A DNA stretch of 64,000 nucleotides from Macrobrachium rosenbergii (lineage: Eukaryota > Arthropoda > Malacostraca > Decapoda > Palaemonidae): positions 26,296,622 to 26,360,621 of the forward strand of contig NC_089782.1 of assembly GCF_040412425.1 (NCBI RefSeq). The letters run 5' to 3'. The notes beneath the pieces were generated by a model that had not been told where the DNA came from, did no database searches, and saw nothing but the letters and a program-made list of their open reading frames with translations. Numbering within the stretch: the first letter of the stretch is position 1; the number at the start of each line of letters is the position of its first letter. The translations under genes and the position numbers were made by a program. Below are positions 52,901-63,320 of the stretch, one piece after another.

Positions 52901-53479
52901 TCAGATATATTGCTAAATTTTATATGATTGTGCCTGTTTACCTCCTTTCTTAATTTTTTTTATTACAGGGTACAGTATTACTTATTTCTTAAAAGCCCTT
53001 GTAGATTCTTACGTTCAGTTTTAACATTAGTACTGAAAATTTATATTATAGCTCCACATTGTAAAATTATCATAGTTTGCTCCTGTTCTTATTCTTCTTT
53101 GGACTGACCCTGAATCACTTCAAAAATTTTGGAGATACAGCTTTGAAATGGGAGACTTAAAGAATCATTATTGGGCACAAGGGCAGTTAAGCTCTATGCC
53201 ACAAAAATACGTACACACAATAGCAAATAACTTTTGGAAATTCTTAAACTCCCATGTAGCAGAATACACTAAATTGATAAAAAATTCTTTGACCTTTAGT
53301 TTACAAGTTAGCTGATTGCCTTAGCTCCCATACAGGGTTTTAATCATGTTTTATTTTTTAGTGCAAGACGGCAATGAAAGCACAGTTCTGCAAAACTTCG
53401 GTTGATTTTCCCTCCTAGTAAATATGTGTAAAATACATGAGTGGGCAATGAGAACATCACTTCAGCAAGGCCTGAATGC

Positions 53480-53532
<53 letters not shown>

Positions 53533-55152
53533 GGAAACCACTTGTAGTGTTGTAGCTTTAAAGACAACCACTGAATCAGCTGCATTCATTTTTTATTTTT
53601 TCTGTATTTCTTACAAAAATTGAGGGCAGTTTACCATCAGTGTTATTACTATTATATTTTATCGTGAGTGTTATTGTTAACCCTTACCCCATAGGGGGTT
53701 AGTGCCATTAGTGCACCTCACGTGGTGTACTCTAGGCATTACTAAAGGGTCTTTGCAGCGTCCCTTCAGTCCCCAGCTGCAAGCTTTTTCATTCCTTTTT
53801 CTGTACCTCCGTTCATATTCTTCGTCTTCCATCTGACTTTCCATCCTCTCTAACAATTATTTTATAGTGCAACTTCGAGGTTTGGCTCATGTTACATCTT
53901 TCAAACCTTACTGTCAATTTGCCTTTCAGCACTAAATGACCTCTTAGGTCCCAGCTCTTGGCCTTTGGCCTAATTCTATATATATTCTGTTCTAGCCCAT
54001 GTTACAAGACTGAATCACATTTCTAAGCACTCAAGATGGTGGCCCAAAGGATTTGGTCCCCAGTAAGGACTGAAATTTGTAGCAAGATCAAATTAAAGAA
54101 GTTGGACACATTAGTAGGAACAGACCAAAGGGAATGGATGAAAAGTAAAAGCAGAAGGCAGTGCCTGCACGGTTACTCCCTTTCAAGGAAATGTGAACGT
54201 AAACCGTGTGCTGAATTTTAGGTGTAAAAAATGTAGGAAAGATAACTATCTGTTCAGAGGTGAGGTGGGTTTCGTGAAAAGAGATTTGGGAAGATTGAAA
54301 TCAGATATCTATGTTATACTTTGTAATCCGTCTGCATGATGTTCTGTCAAAAATCGGGAAGGCTTGAACCCATACTTTGATCCCAAGCCAGGTCCACAGG
54401 TATTTAGATCCTCTTTGGCACCTTCATTCCTTCACTTGCAATTAGTATCGCTCATGTGTTTGTACAGTTTTATGATAGATATACTCTTTTCTTTTCTCTT
54501 GTTCTTAAATTTTTTATTAGAAATCTGCTGTGCCCTTCTTTCGACCTTTAGCAATGGTATGTGTTTGCCTTAACAAACTAGACTATATTATGTTGTAGTG
54601 TTTTAAAATTACAGGTACAGGTTAAAAAATAATAGGTAATAGATACGTGATAGAGCAACAGTTAATCAGGGCTGCAGTTAATGGGGACTCCTTGTTGTGC
54701 AACCAGCATGTTGTTAGAGTTGACCTAGAAAGGCCTTCATGTCATTCTTGATTAACTGTTATATTTTATTTTCAGAAAACTCTGAGCCTGACAAGCATGC
54801 ATTGGATGCTGATGAGAAGCGTGCTATAGGTTACACTATAGCCAAGAATAAGGGTCTTACACCATATCGTAACAAGGACCAGCGGAACCCAAGAGTACGA
54901 TACAGAAACAAGTATACAAAGAAGCTGAAGAGGAGAAAGACTCAGGTATGTTGTGGTTGGATTTGTAAAAAATGCAATACGATTTGAATTTGTTTTTTTA
55001 TGTTTAAATTCCTATAAATAGTGTGATAAATAATTTGTCTTACTGTATTTTCCTTTTAGGTACAAAATGTGAGGAGGGAGGTCAGCCGATATGAAGGAGA
55101 AATAACTGGTATCAAGTCACATACAATCAGAAGTGTCAAGATAAAATCATAG
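38427..55152 (+). CDS. UTP3: UTP3/SAS10, small-subunit processome component
   Basis: Ten coding exons: 38427-38618, 40651-40873, 41519-41637, 42174-42315, 43686-43803, 51245-51350, 51656-51768, 52575-52768, 54776-54945 and 55060-55152. They give 1470 nt and 489 residues, close to the human length of 479. The protein acts in nucleolar 18S rRNA processing as part of the U3 snoRNP processome. Residues 64-110 are very acidic (SSSDDDEDEDDE, EEEEEEDPDQ). Residues about 200-300 form the Sas10/Utp3/C1D domain (KRESPEFLPLIEDLK, then TTKYRLVLNY, then DHPVIGRLAQYRQLL). A Lys-rich stretch follows, and the Sas10 C-terminal domain occupies about 405-489 (KRAIGYTIAKNKGLTP, QRNPRVRYRNKY, SRYEGEITGIKS). The start ATG lies one base after an acceptor at 38425, so a 5'UTR exon exists upstream, and a coding upstream exon is not excluded. 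Intron 5 (43804-51244) hosts a DIRS element. A poly(A) signal AATAAA is at 55183-55188. Confidence 0.96.
39396..39421. repeat. (CT)n microsatellite in UTP3 intron 1
   Basis: A perfect CT array of 26 bp, with no other signal around it. Confidence 0.95.
40911..40940. repeat. (CT)n microsatellite just after UTP3 exon 2
   Basis: A 30-bp perfect CT array begins 37 bp downstream of the donor at 40874. It makes a Leu-Ser repeat in the read-through frame. Confidence 0.95.
43108..43471. mobile_element. 364-bp foldback (inverted pair of one repeat)
   Basis: The arms 43108-43275 and 43305-43471 are inverted copies about 167 bp long, with a 29-bp loop. Both ends read GTTCTGTTAAAAAGAA or its inverse. 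Each arm is open on one strand: the left arm on the minus strand reads KRIMRRIEKMLYKINSTDAA, and the right arm on the plus strand reads KRIFRRIEKTMYKI. I recall similar peptides near the start of Penelope-like retroelement proteins in crustaceans, but that assignment is tentative. It lies in UTP3 intron 4. Confidence 0.75.
43880..44660 (-). mobile_element. Decayed RTE-like LINE fragment, minus strand
   Basis: Minus-strand translation gives broken pieces in the order expected for an RTE-like pol. A GVSEEF-like reverse-transcriptase segment (here GGISEFDMNV) lies at 44560-44640, and a WPCGV..HKRCSG-type zinc-knuckle piece (here WLCGF, then HKRCSGF) lies at about 44300-44370. Stops and frame changes occur throughout. 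It lies in UTP3 intron 5, directly upstream of the DIRS element. Confidence 0.45.
44882..45036 (+). repeat. DIRS left inverted terminal repeat
   Basis: About 155 bp, matched in inverted orientation by 50730-50885 with scattered mismatches and small indels. Shared blocks include GCTTAAAATTTTGAAATTGC and GTGTAAGAGAAGGTACAACA. Confidence 0.92.
45231..47380 (+). pseudogene. DIRS gag-like region, broken
   Basis: ATG 45231 opens a frame with a Cys-rich segment (CSKGCNTRL, then DPHTVCVQCRGQTCS, then RCEECSDW) of the kind I know from DIRS gag proteins. It stops after 56 codons, at 45399-45401. The same frame continues to a second stop at 45636-45638. Coding-like text then moves to the +1 frame: a Pro/Ser-rich segment at 45697-45987 and 46009-46608. 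It shifts again to 46934-47380, a hydrophobic segment with VMSFLDWAVGALARKL. At least two frame changes and several stops make it non-functional. Confidence 0.75.
47418..50115 (+). pseudogene. DIRS pol: reverse transcriptase, RNase H, tyrosine recombinase, broken
   Basis: Reverse transcriptase: an upstream GYTIPF segment, then SGGWRRILDISALN, motif A IDMQDAYFHIP, and the catalytic YLDD at 48043-48054. RNase H follows in the same frame (FFSDASNLGWGALFG, KELQAIFLGL, MHSDSTALAYI) to about 48800. A linker in another frame (48815-49216) reads DAVLQDWL, then IAPFWPAKEWFP. The tyrosine recombinase occupies about 49110-50115 in a third frame. It has a box HEIR (near 49928-49939) and ends in SVFASHYLRD with the likely nucleophile Tyr at 50035-50037 and LGPFCVAG at the end. 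In-frame stops are TAG 47644, TAA 48511, TAG 49573 and TAA 49993, with a natural stop at 50113-50115. The protein is therefore inactive unless supplied in trans. Confidence 0.9.
50597..50684. repeat. DIRS internal complementary region
   Basis: The left half, 50597-50632, is the reverse complement of the element's left terminus (44871-44907). The right half, 50633-50684, is the reverse complement of its right terminus (50864-50915). The halves meet at one point. In DIRS1-type elements such a region templates closure of the circular intermediate. It also contains its own palindrome, ATGTAATTACTGGGTAAG and its inverse. Confidence 0.88.
50730..50885 (-). repeat. DIRS right inverted terminal repeat
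   Basis: The inverted counterpart of 44882-45036. The inner edge begins AATTGAAGCTCTCTGC and the outer edge ends ATTACTGGGTAAGTATG. Confidence 0.92.
51990..52340. repeat. Probable interspersed repeat in UTP3 intron 7
   Basis: The pyrimidine-rich stretch contains CCCCATTTCTATATGGGGTC and a C-T-rich tail. I recall similar sequence as a frequent repeat in crustacean genomes. No coding frame or terminal structure was identified, so the class is unknown. Confidence 0.35.
53480..53532. repeat. (TTA)n microsatellite
   Basis: About 17 perfect TTA triplets in UTP3 intron 8, giving poly-Leu and poly-Asn chance ORFs. Confidence 0.97.
53690..53990. repeat. Interspersed repeat of ~300 bp (decapod type)
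   Basis: It contains GGGGTTAGTGCCATTAGTGC, CTTTGCAGCGTCCCTTCAG, CTGTACCTCCGTTCATATTC and CAGCTCTTGGCCTTTGGCCT. I recognise this string of blocks from many decapod genomic and 3'UTR sequences. There is no ORF. The class (SINE or other) is not evident from this copy. Confidence 0.6.
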
Positions 55153-55182
55153 TGCTTTAATTCATCACTTGTGTTACAAGGT

Positions 55183-55188
55183 AATAAA
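55183..55188 (+). terminator. Poly(A) signal of UTP3
   Basis: AATAAA lies 31 bases after the UTP3 stop codon and is followed by a T-rich stretch. It would give a very short 3'UTR. Confidence 0.6.
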
Positions 55189-55749
55189 ATTTTTATTGGT
55201 TAGAATATTTTCAATATACCTACTTAGAAGTTACCCTATTTAAGTCAGTTTAAGTGATGAAATGCACAAGTCCCAATAATGCCGTAACACTTGTGAAAAT
55301 CACTTTCTTGTATTGTATGTTACAGTCCTTGGGTACCATTCAGTAGTTATCATTATATAAGTAGTGCAGTTCTTGATTAATTGCCATGGCATTGCTTCAC
55401 TGCAATAAGACTGTCCTATGCATACAGATGTTTAGGCATAAAGGATTTAGGAAGACTGGTTATCGGTTTAGAGGTAAATGAGACGTTACATGGGTGAAGA
55501 GATTTGGGAGGAATGAAATCAGAATTTCAGTTCCACAGGTGAAAAAGAAAAAGTTCAAAGTAGAAGAGAGACAAGGTAAGATATGTGAGAGTACTTAAAA
55601 GATAAGACAAGGAAATATATGTATAAAAGAAAAAATGCAAAGGCAGGAAGAGGACAGTAGTTTGAAAGGTGACTAAAAGAATAAATTTAGTAATACAAAC
55701 TTGAAAATGCAGACGTGAGAGAGTGACCAATAATGATTATACAAGACCC

Positions 55750-56860
55750 TTTGGAAAGATGAAAAGTGGGAAAGGTCTCAGGTCATCAGGATAACCAATG
55801 ATTTGCTAAAAGCAACGGGAGAATCAGCCTTTGGTCTACAGATCAAAACAAGGAAAGGTATTAAATTAAAGGAGTATGCAATGACAGTACTAAAGATGTT
55901 GGAGGAAAGCTCAGAGTTGTTTAGACTGACAAAAACAGTTTGTTTCATGCATGGGAAGTCAGTAACAAAGACTGTCTTTATAATGAAGCATCTGAGAAAG
56001 AAATACCGCATAAAAAGTCAAGAAATTATATAGAAAACTGTATTTATGAATTTAGATATAGCATGTGACAAAGTACCAAACAAATAATTGGATAGGCATT
56101 ACAGAATCAGACTACCAGAAAAACATTAGGCTAGTAATGTGACTATTATCATAAAACATGATCTAGAGTGAAGACAGTGGCAGGTTGACCACAAGCATGT
56201 AAGGTAAATGGTGGTCTCCATCAAGGATCTGTGGTGGGTTTTTAGTTTTGCTTATTTTTTTAGTAGGGAAAGCTATGAAGGAATGCAGAAAAGAAGAGCC
56301 AAGGAAATGCTATTGGCAGATGATCTAGTGTTGACTGCTGTGTAAGAGGAAGAGGTCATAGAAATGTCCAAAAGATATGAAAGTAAGAAAATAAAATCAA
56401 ACAACTAATTGTATGGTGACTGGCAAATCTAGTAGGGAACGTGGCCTTGTGGCTGATCTGGAGAGATGTATTGGTCAATGTAAAAGAAGTAAGAGTTATA
56501 TTTTTAATGTCCAAAATGGATAAAAAAAATGAATGGTGAAGAGATAGAGGAGGCCATGTTGTGGAAGGACAATCCTGGTAGGAGAACATTTCTGGTACTG
56601 TTGTTACACACTGAAACATGAATCTGTTATCAAAAGGATGGTAAGAAAGACTTTCAACAGTCTGGATGAAAGTGGAAGAGGTTGCTAGACTATTGATGAA
56701 GAGGAGTATACCAATGATAAACAGAGCAAAGAGATATGATGCATGTATAAGGTTTGTATTAATGCATTTAGTAGAGAGAAAACCATTTACAGTACTGTAC
56801 AAAGAAAATTAATGAAATTTTGAAAAAATATCTGCAAAAGGCTGGGACTCATGGCTGAAG
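55750..56860 (+). mobile_element. Decayed RTE-like LINE, reverse transcriptase region
   Basis: Translation pieces appear in the correct order: KGIKLKEYAMTVLKMLEESS, then KSVTKTVFIMKHLRKKYR, then the DLEKAYDKVP-like FMNLDIACDKVPNK, then EMLLADDLVLTAV (the catalytic ADD box), then TWPCGL, then ARLLMKRSIPMINRAKRYDA. This is the order of RTE-type pol. Stops at 56032 and later, and several frame changes, mark it as dead. 55803-56033 is the longest intact piece. Confidence 0.75.
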
Positions 56861-57179
56861 TACTCTCGTTTCAAATGAAAGTTGCCAAGAACTGAGTTGT
56901 CCAGAGGCTGGAAAGGGAGAGGAGCAGTTACTCAGAAAAGTAGTAGACAAGTAGGGAAGAGCAGAAAAACATGGAGAAAGAGCACAAGCCAGATAGGAAT
57001 TTAAGCAGAAAGTGTATAAGGCATGAAAGATTTGAGGGAACTCATTTCATTTTAAGCCCTTTGAAGAGACACACTGATGTCAATATTACACAGTACATGC
57101 TTCATGCTATAGATAGTGTTTTGACAGATGAGCCAATGACTGTTTAATGTTATGTTATTTTGTGATTTTCTCTACTATA

Positions 57180-58090
57180 AGGAAAAAATTACAGGTCAAA
57201 AGGGAATGGTACCTTTTGACAACAGAGTTGATATTAAAAATACTTATGACAGAGTACCAAGAAAAGCAATTAGATGGGTGTGAAGAATCAGAGGGCACCA
57301 GAAAGACTTTTTGAGCGTGTAATGTTATTATACTATAATACAAAATGTAGGATGAAGACAATAGCAGATGTATCAGAAAAAATTTGAGATAGATGTTAAG
57401 GTCAGATCTGACCTCTTTGCTGTGTACCAATTTGATGGACAGAAAATGACATTGTTGAAAGCAGAACAAAGACAGAGATTATGGAAATATTTAAAAGGTG
57501 GAAGAATTGATTGAAGAGAAATTGAAAATTACTGTAAGCAAACAAAAAATCTTATGGTGATCCGAATGGCAGCAAAGGGAAGAGAAGTCAGGAAAGTGAG
57601 CATGTGGAAGTTGTGGGAAAAATGTGAGGGTGAACTGGTACTAGGTCAAGGGTAGCCAAAGTTGAAATTCAATAAAGGAATTGTGGAATCATTGCTCCTT
57701 TATTAAGGTCAAGTGGGGTTTTTGATTGTAAATGAAAACAAAATATTGAAGATATGATGACATATTTGAATAGTATACATACAATATGTGGCATAAGAAT
57801 GATTGAAAGGATGAGAAAAGTGGAGATATAAAGAAATGGCAAAAAGGCTAGGGAGTTAAGACAGATCATTGCTCTGGGGTCGTTTGATCATGTGGAAAGG
57901 ATGGAGGAAAATAGACTGGTGAAAGTATTTTTTGAAAGTGCTGGAAGGAGAGAGGAGAGAAAGAACTCGTAAGTTCTGAATGAATGGGTCTTAGAACATA
58001 CTGATACAAAAGTGATTTAATATTCAGGAAGTATGACAGTGCACAAGAGATAAAGGTGAGAGGTGAAATGTGTGTGAGAGTGTGTGCATA
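57180..58090 (+). mobile_element. Second decayed RTE-like LINE fragment
   Basis: It restarts within the RT domain (NTYDRVPRKAIRWV near 57231-57280) and ends with the C-terminal piece DHVERMEENRLVK near 57885 and LIFRKYDSAQEIKVRG near 58014. Because the RT motif recurs after 56860, this is a separate copy or a rearranged one. Many stops. Confidence 0.6.
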
Positions 58091-58529
58091 CAGAAGTTTA
58101 ATGTACTTAAGATTTTTTGTGATGTGGCTAGTGTAGTGAAAGTGGTCTGCTCATTTTCATCCTTAATTGAGCAGTTAAAATATGAATGTAGCAATGATTA
58201 TTGTCATGAATTTTCTTTAATTATTAATTTGCTGGTAGATCTGGCACATTGTTTACAAACTTACACATATAGATATAATGTATTCTGTTGCTTTCAAGGT
58301 ATTTTTTTTAACTCCACTGTTTCAGAAATGTGTTTTAATGTTTCTGGATGGCCTCATCAGCCTGATGCAAATAGCACTCATTGGAATTGAGATGGGAGAA
58401 TTTGTTTTAGGTAAGTGGAGGTTCATATTTGGTAGTGCATTGAATTTTTGTATGTAAAAGAAGGGATATAATTTATGTAATAGAAGTTTTATATATTTAT
58501 GTGTATATAAATACATGGCGAATCATAGA

Positions 58530-58710
58530 CGAAGCAGTAAAAATGCTAGTGTAGGTAAAAAGATGGACTGGAGCATTTTTAGATGGTTCAATCACAGTGA
58601 AAAGAATGCAGATTCTAGGAAGGATGAGAGGAAGACCTCGAAAGTGCCAGATTCATGGACAAAAGTGGTACTAGAAAGAAAGTACCTAATATACCGTACA
58701 TAAAACATGG
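58530..58710 (+). mobile_element. LINE C-terminal fragment
   Basis: DWSIFRWFNHSEKNADSRKD resembles the WFGHVERM segment found near the end of RTE/CR1-type pol proteins. It is only about 60 codons long and is followed by stops. Confidence 0.45.
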
Positions 58711-58719
58711 AAGTGCATG

Positions 58720-59513
58720 CAAGGTAGAAATGGATGCTTAGTGGGTTAAGGGGTTCAGCGCTCGGGGAACTGGCCTTCCCTGTTTGTGTATGAAATGGCT
58801 AACATTGTGGTGTATGTAAGAGTGTTGTAAAGACTTATAGCATATGGCAGAAAAATTGATTTGGAATGACCAGTATAGTTTAGACAAGGAAGAAAAGTGT
58901 TGATCAATTGTTGATGACATAGTTGTGTAAGAAGTGTATTTTATAATTTTGGAGCCAAGGAAATCATTGATTTAATGTAAAAGTTGGTTTCAGGTGTAAT
59001 TTGCTCCTCTTATGAAGTTGTTTTATGAATGGTCCAACAAAAAATGTCAAGGTAGCCACAAATATAGATGAAAGTTTGCGAGGTAAAATAATGTGGACTT
59101 GAATGATGCAGTAATAAATGGTAATATGGAGCTGTAATGAAGCAATACTATGGAGGCTGACAAAAAAAGTTTAACAGTGCTTTAAAAAGATGAAAGTGAA
59201 TATTTGTAAAAGTAAGAGTATAAAAGTAAGTGGGACAGTGAATGTTGGTACAAATGGAGCATGAATGGTTATTAATGATAGTAGGAAAAAATGTGTCAGT
59301 GTAAATGAAGAAAGGGAGGAAACAGCAGCTGTGCAAAAAGTTTCGTAGAGAACAAGAATATTTGAGGATACTAGCGGATCCAGGGATGGGGGCCACCTGG
59401 GCACGTGGCCCCCATGAAAAATAATAACAAAATATTAATATTGAAGATTTAGATGATACCATAAATGAGAAATATAGAAATGGAAAAAAATTTAAAATCT
59501 ATTATATTATAGA

Positions 59514-59600
<87 letters not shown>

Positions 59601-60060
59601 AATGTTATGTATAATATGAAAATTGGTGCTCCCCCCATGAAATTTTTCTGGATCTGCTAGTGTTTGAGAATAAAAAAAGTGAAATGTAGGAGAGGACTGA
59701 TAAACTAACAACTTCCATGGAGGTGAAAAATAGTTTCAGAACCTAACGGTGGAAACAGTCGAAGTCGAAGAGAAACGTAGATCTCTGCCATTTTGCTATA
59801 AAGGATAAACATAGCTGAAGTGAGTTAGTTTTCCTGTACTTTGGTCATCTGAAGGGAGTAACAGATGATAGGCTGGGTGAAGGGATGTCTCATTCAGAAG
59901 CCATGGGAGAAATAGGAGAGGGAGACCTAGATAGTTTTGGGTCAGTGCAATGGCAGAGATGTTTGAATGGAAAGGTTTCAATGTAAAAAGAAGCACTTTA
60001 GTGTGTTGAGCAGCTGGTGCTGTGCAACTTTACTTTAGAAAGTTCTGGGATTAATTCGAG
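58720..60060 (+). mobile_element. Decayed LINE fragment of a second type
   Basis: Faint pieces suggest another non-LTR reverse transcriptase: LEPRKSLI near 58950 (compare LEKAYD), KVNICKSKSIKVSG near 59190, and a terminal segment near 59830-59980 (FGHLKGVTDDRLGEG-like). The decay is heavy, and the middle holds an AT microsatellite, so the class is uncertain. Confidence 0.4.
59519..59598. repeat. (AT)n microsatellite
   Basis: An alternating TA array of about 80 bp with a single C interruption. Confidence 0.97.
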
Positions 60061-60129
60061 TGGTTTTTGCTTTTGTCTGGAAACATCCTTTGTAGGGTAA
60101 ATTCTTACTGATTATATATATTTATACAC

Positions 60130-60131
<2 letters not shown>

Positions 60132-60223
<92 letters not shown>
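60132..60223. repeat. (AT)n microsatellite
   Basis: A perfect AT array of about 92 bp, just beyond the 3' end of the lectin gene. Confidence 0.97.
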
Positions 60224-60225
<2 letters not shown>

Positions 60226-60306
60226 GGATAGCCTACATTGTTATATACACGTGGACACTAAGGGTATTTAAAATAAAAGTGCAGGTATATATATTTTCTA
60301 AATAAT

Positions 60307-60312
60307 TTTATT
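60307..60312 (-). terminator. Poly(A) signal of the C-type lectin
   Basis: AATAAA on the minus strand, 267 bases downstream of the lectin stop codon. It is the nearest canonical signal in that direction. Confidence 0.5.
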
Positions 60313-60578
60313 GAGATAGTCGTTTATCACAATTCATAATTTAAATAAATAGACTCTTTAGAGAGGCTTTAAAAGCTTATGAAAGTAGAATATCACAAAA
60401 AAATTCCAATAAGTCTGAAGCTTAAATAGTGATTGGGGAAAAAAAAAGAATAATCATCAAAGAAAGATGGAAGGAAATTGGGAGGAGATTGGTAAAGATG
60501 GGAAGAGACAATAAGTGGAGACTAAGAGCCGTCATCTCGCAACCGAAGTGGCCAAAGCGTCAGGTGACACTTGTAGGC

Positions 60579-61665
60579 TTAGACTCGGCGTTCGCAGATG
60601 ATGGGCTTGGTGTGGTGGCAAGCAACGTCGTGCCATTTGATTCCGTCGCGGTAGAAGTCGTTGAGCACGGCCAGGCAGGCTTCGTTACCCTCACGGTTGT
60701 CGGGCTGTGGCACGCGGTTACTGCAAGAGATGGGGTGAAATTCGTTAAGGTGTCGTTTTGGTGATCGAGGGGACGTATTATGGGATATTACAATTGTTGA
60801 CAGATTGCATACGCGACTGTTTATGAGCATGGTTGTTATCAAGAGAAACAACACTCATTTTGGTTTGGGCTTTTTCTAATTTGTGTTCCGTAGAAAGTTT
60901 TTTTCATGACTTTCGTGAACTCCTGTTTCCTTAAAGCGTATGCTCAAACGTACGAAACTATAAGCTACAGCAATTTTGACGTATTTTAATCTTTCTGCAT
61001 TGTAATTACCAGTAAACTTACCCTCCAGTGTGGGACCAGTTGATTCCATTGAATGGTCCTCCGTTAATCCAACCCCATCCAGCTCCCTGCTGGACACCTC
61101 CTGTCCAGATGTATTCTTGGCGGTCTGCGGTTTAGAACAGAGACATTTTATGAAAGGCTGGACCTGAAGTTTGTAAATATCAGTCAATGCGGAAGAAAGA
61201 GGAAATTACTAACTTCACGTCTAGACCCACAGAAGGAACGTACGACGCAAGACATTAATGGTGACGATTAGCGAATCAAAATGAGAATAGGAATATAGGA
61301 AATGAGCGTAAATAGTAAATCCACGGGAAAAAGGCTAAACAAGGCAGGAAGTCTTTAATGCTAAGAAGTGACTGCAAAAGTTTTTGATATAAGAAAACTC
61401 ATTCGAAGGGAAGATTGTTCCCTTTCCAAACTAAGATGTTTGACATCCGCCTTCCGATTCTACTTACGGGATGAGATGACTCCGTTGATGAAGTTGCTCT
61501 CGCCGCCGGATTCAATCCCCACAGGGCCCCATCCACCTCCGAGGCCGTTGCAGTAACCGATGGCTTGTCCGTGGGGGTACTTTCTGCCTCCGTCGTGAAG
61601 CCATGAGTAGTGGTATTCGCTTTGGCCGTTTCTGCCGTCAGCCTGAGGGAGAAGGAAATGTTGCC

Positions 61666-61700
<35 letters not shown>

Positions 61701-62410
61701 TCCAAGGAGGGATAAGCGTTTAAAGAAGTACGCTAGCGAGATTCAAAGGGGACAGCGTACTTGAAGAAAAGGTTTCGGAAAAGCTTTTATAGAAGTTTTG
61801 AGGGATAATTACTTTTGAGGAAGAAAATATGAGATAAAATACTTTTGCTTTTGAGGGAAGGTGCTCAGTTGCAATAAAAAACTTTTAAGGGCGAAAATGA
61901 ATACTCAGAAATACACTTATTTGCTACAGATTTTCCCTGAACAAAGGAATTATGTATCGAAGAAAATACAGTGTTCCTATGTTACTACTGATGAGAGCAA
62001 ATTTACTGAAAGTCATTCTGACTTGGATTAAATTGTGACAGATCATTTTTAGAATAGAAGTTGTGCTGACTGTCGATTTTTTAAATTATATGATTCAGCT
62101 AATCACGTGGTTACTGTAGAATACGTATTAGGGGCCCCTACCATAATCACCGAGAAGGATTTCGATTGGTAGATTTAATATTGCAAAATAGGCGTTACAA
62201 GGACTATGGTCAGTGTTCGGGACACCGGAAGGAAAATATCAATCAGAGTAACATTTACGAAAAGAGATTTATACTTACACCGCCGCCGTTACGACCTGAA
62301 CCGCCTCCGAATCCTTGGGATGGGCGGGGCCTGAATCCTTGTGGTCTACCCCTGAAAGGGAACTGGGCGGCGGCGAGCGCCACCAATGTCAGGAAGAGGA
62401 AGTATTTCAT
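60579..62410 (-). CDS. Secreted C-type lectin with QPD motif
   Basis: Four coding exons in transcript order: 62410-62279, 61642-61468, 61124-61022 and 60720-60579. They give 552 nt and 183 residues with consistent phases. Residues 1-16 (MKYFLFLTLVALAAAQ) are a signal peptide. Residues 17-44 are a Gly/Arg/Pro-rich linker. The C-type lectin domain fills 45-183: HYSWLHDGG start, YIWTGG core, then WSHTGGNRVPQPDN, EACLAVL, and the close KWHDVACHHTKPIICE. QPD with WHD (in place of WND) are the calcium and sugar ligands, and QPD usually means galactose preference. Four cysteines allow the two conserved disulfides. The QPDNRE and HDVACHHxKPxxCE strings are as I recall from a conserved arthropod lectin family, so this looks like an old gene. 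A role in haemolymph recognition or cuticle is inference. ATG directly follows an acceptor, so a 5'UTR exon lies upstream. Confidence 0.95.
61669..61698. repeat. (GA)n array upstream of lectin exon 2
   Basis: On the coding (minus) strand this reads as a 30-bp CT array ending 25 bp before the acceptor at 61643-61644, next to the normal polypyrimidine tract. Confidence 0.95.
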
Positions 62411-63252
62411 CTGGGGAAGGAAGAAAAGTGGAATTGAGTTATCTTTCCAAGTTTGCATCTCTCTCTCTCTCTGATTCGTTGTTGCTAGCCGAGTATTTTT
62501 CCAGGTTTGGTGAAGGCGCGGGTGGAAAGTGAGAGTCGGATACACGAACAGAAGGTCGTAAAGCGTTTCATTTAGATCATCTTGACTGGCGACAAATTCG
62601 TCACCTCTCATGAACGCGGCCGAGTAAATCCTCGGATTCATACTTTCATTTGTATGTTTCGATGTGTTTTCTTTTTTGTGAGGTTTTAATTCTGCACATT
62701 ATTCTCGTGGTACCGATTACGGTCGTTTTCTATAATTTAAAATTGGACTCAAATCCCCAACAAGTTTAAGTGACTTCATAAATCAGGGGAAGATGTGTGT
62801 AAATAACATTTAGCTATCTCCTTTAGGAACCGACGCGGCTTGTTTTTCACTTGTCGATCTGCCTGGCGACTTCTTGTGCAATGATGACGCCCCACTGACG
62901 TTGTCGAAAGGAAAGAGCCTTGCGGTTTTTTAAAAGTCAACAACTTGAATCATTTTATTGTTTATTTGATTGCTGGCACGCAGCCTCGTTGTAGCTGCGT
63001 TCGCTGTGTCATTGTTTACGAGTTAGCGGACGCTTTGATTTTAAAAACGACTTAGTGTAATGCGAAAAGGAAGAGAGAGGGAGAGAGCGATTTATTTTTA
63101 AAGCCCGTTTAAAGCACGGACAAGTGTTGGCTAGAGGCATGCAAATATGTTGCACGCGAAATTGCTTTAAGTCGTATCTTTGTACTTTGTGGATTTAAAA
63201 AGTTCCTTTGAAATTTTGCTTGTTATTTGATTTCATTTCAATTTACGTAGAC

Positions 63253-63320
<68 letters not shown>

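Larger units (their letters stand above)
55153..60578. other. Spacer between UTP3 and the lectin, mostly decayed LINE remnants
   Basis: After the UTP3 3'UTR this 5.4-kb stretch holds several plus-strand LINE fragments, itemised separately, plus two AT microsatellites. The lectin's 3'UTR, on the other strand, occupies the last 270 bp or so. No host gene was recognised. Confidence 0.65.

Noticed and set aside
60429..60764. 111-codon plus-strand ORF over the lectin gene
   Set aside because: It is the complement of the last lectin exon, which has clear domain similarity.
62411..62641. N-terminal extension of the lectin frame
   Set aside because: The extension crosses a strong pyrimidine tract plus AG directly before the ATG and lacks any signal-peptide logic. 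It is intronic.
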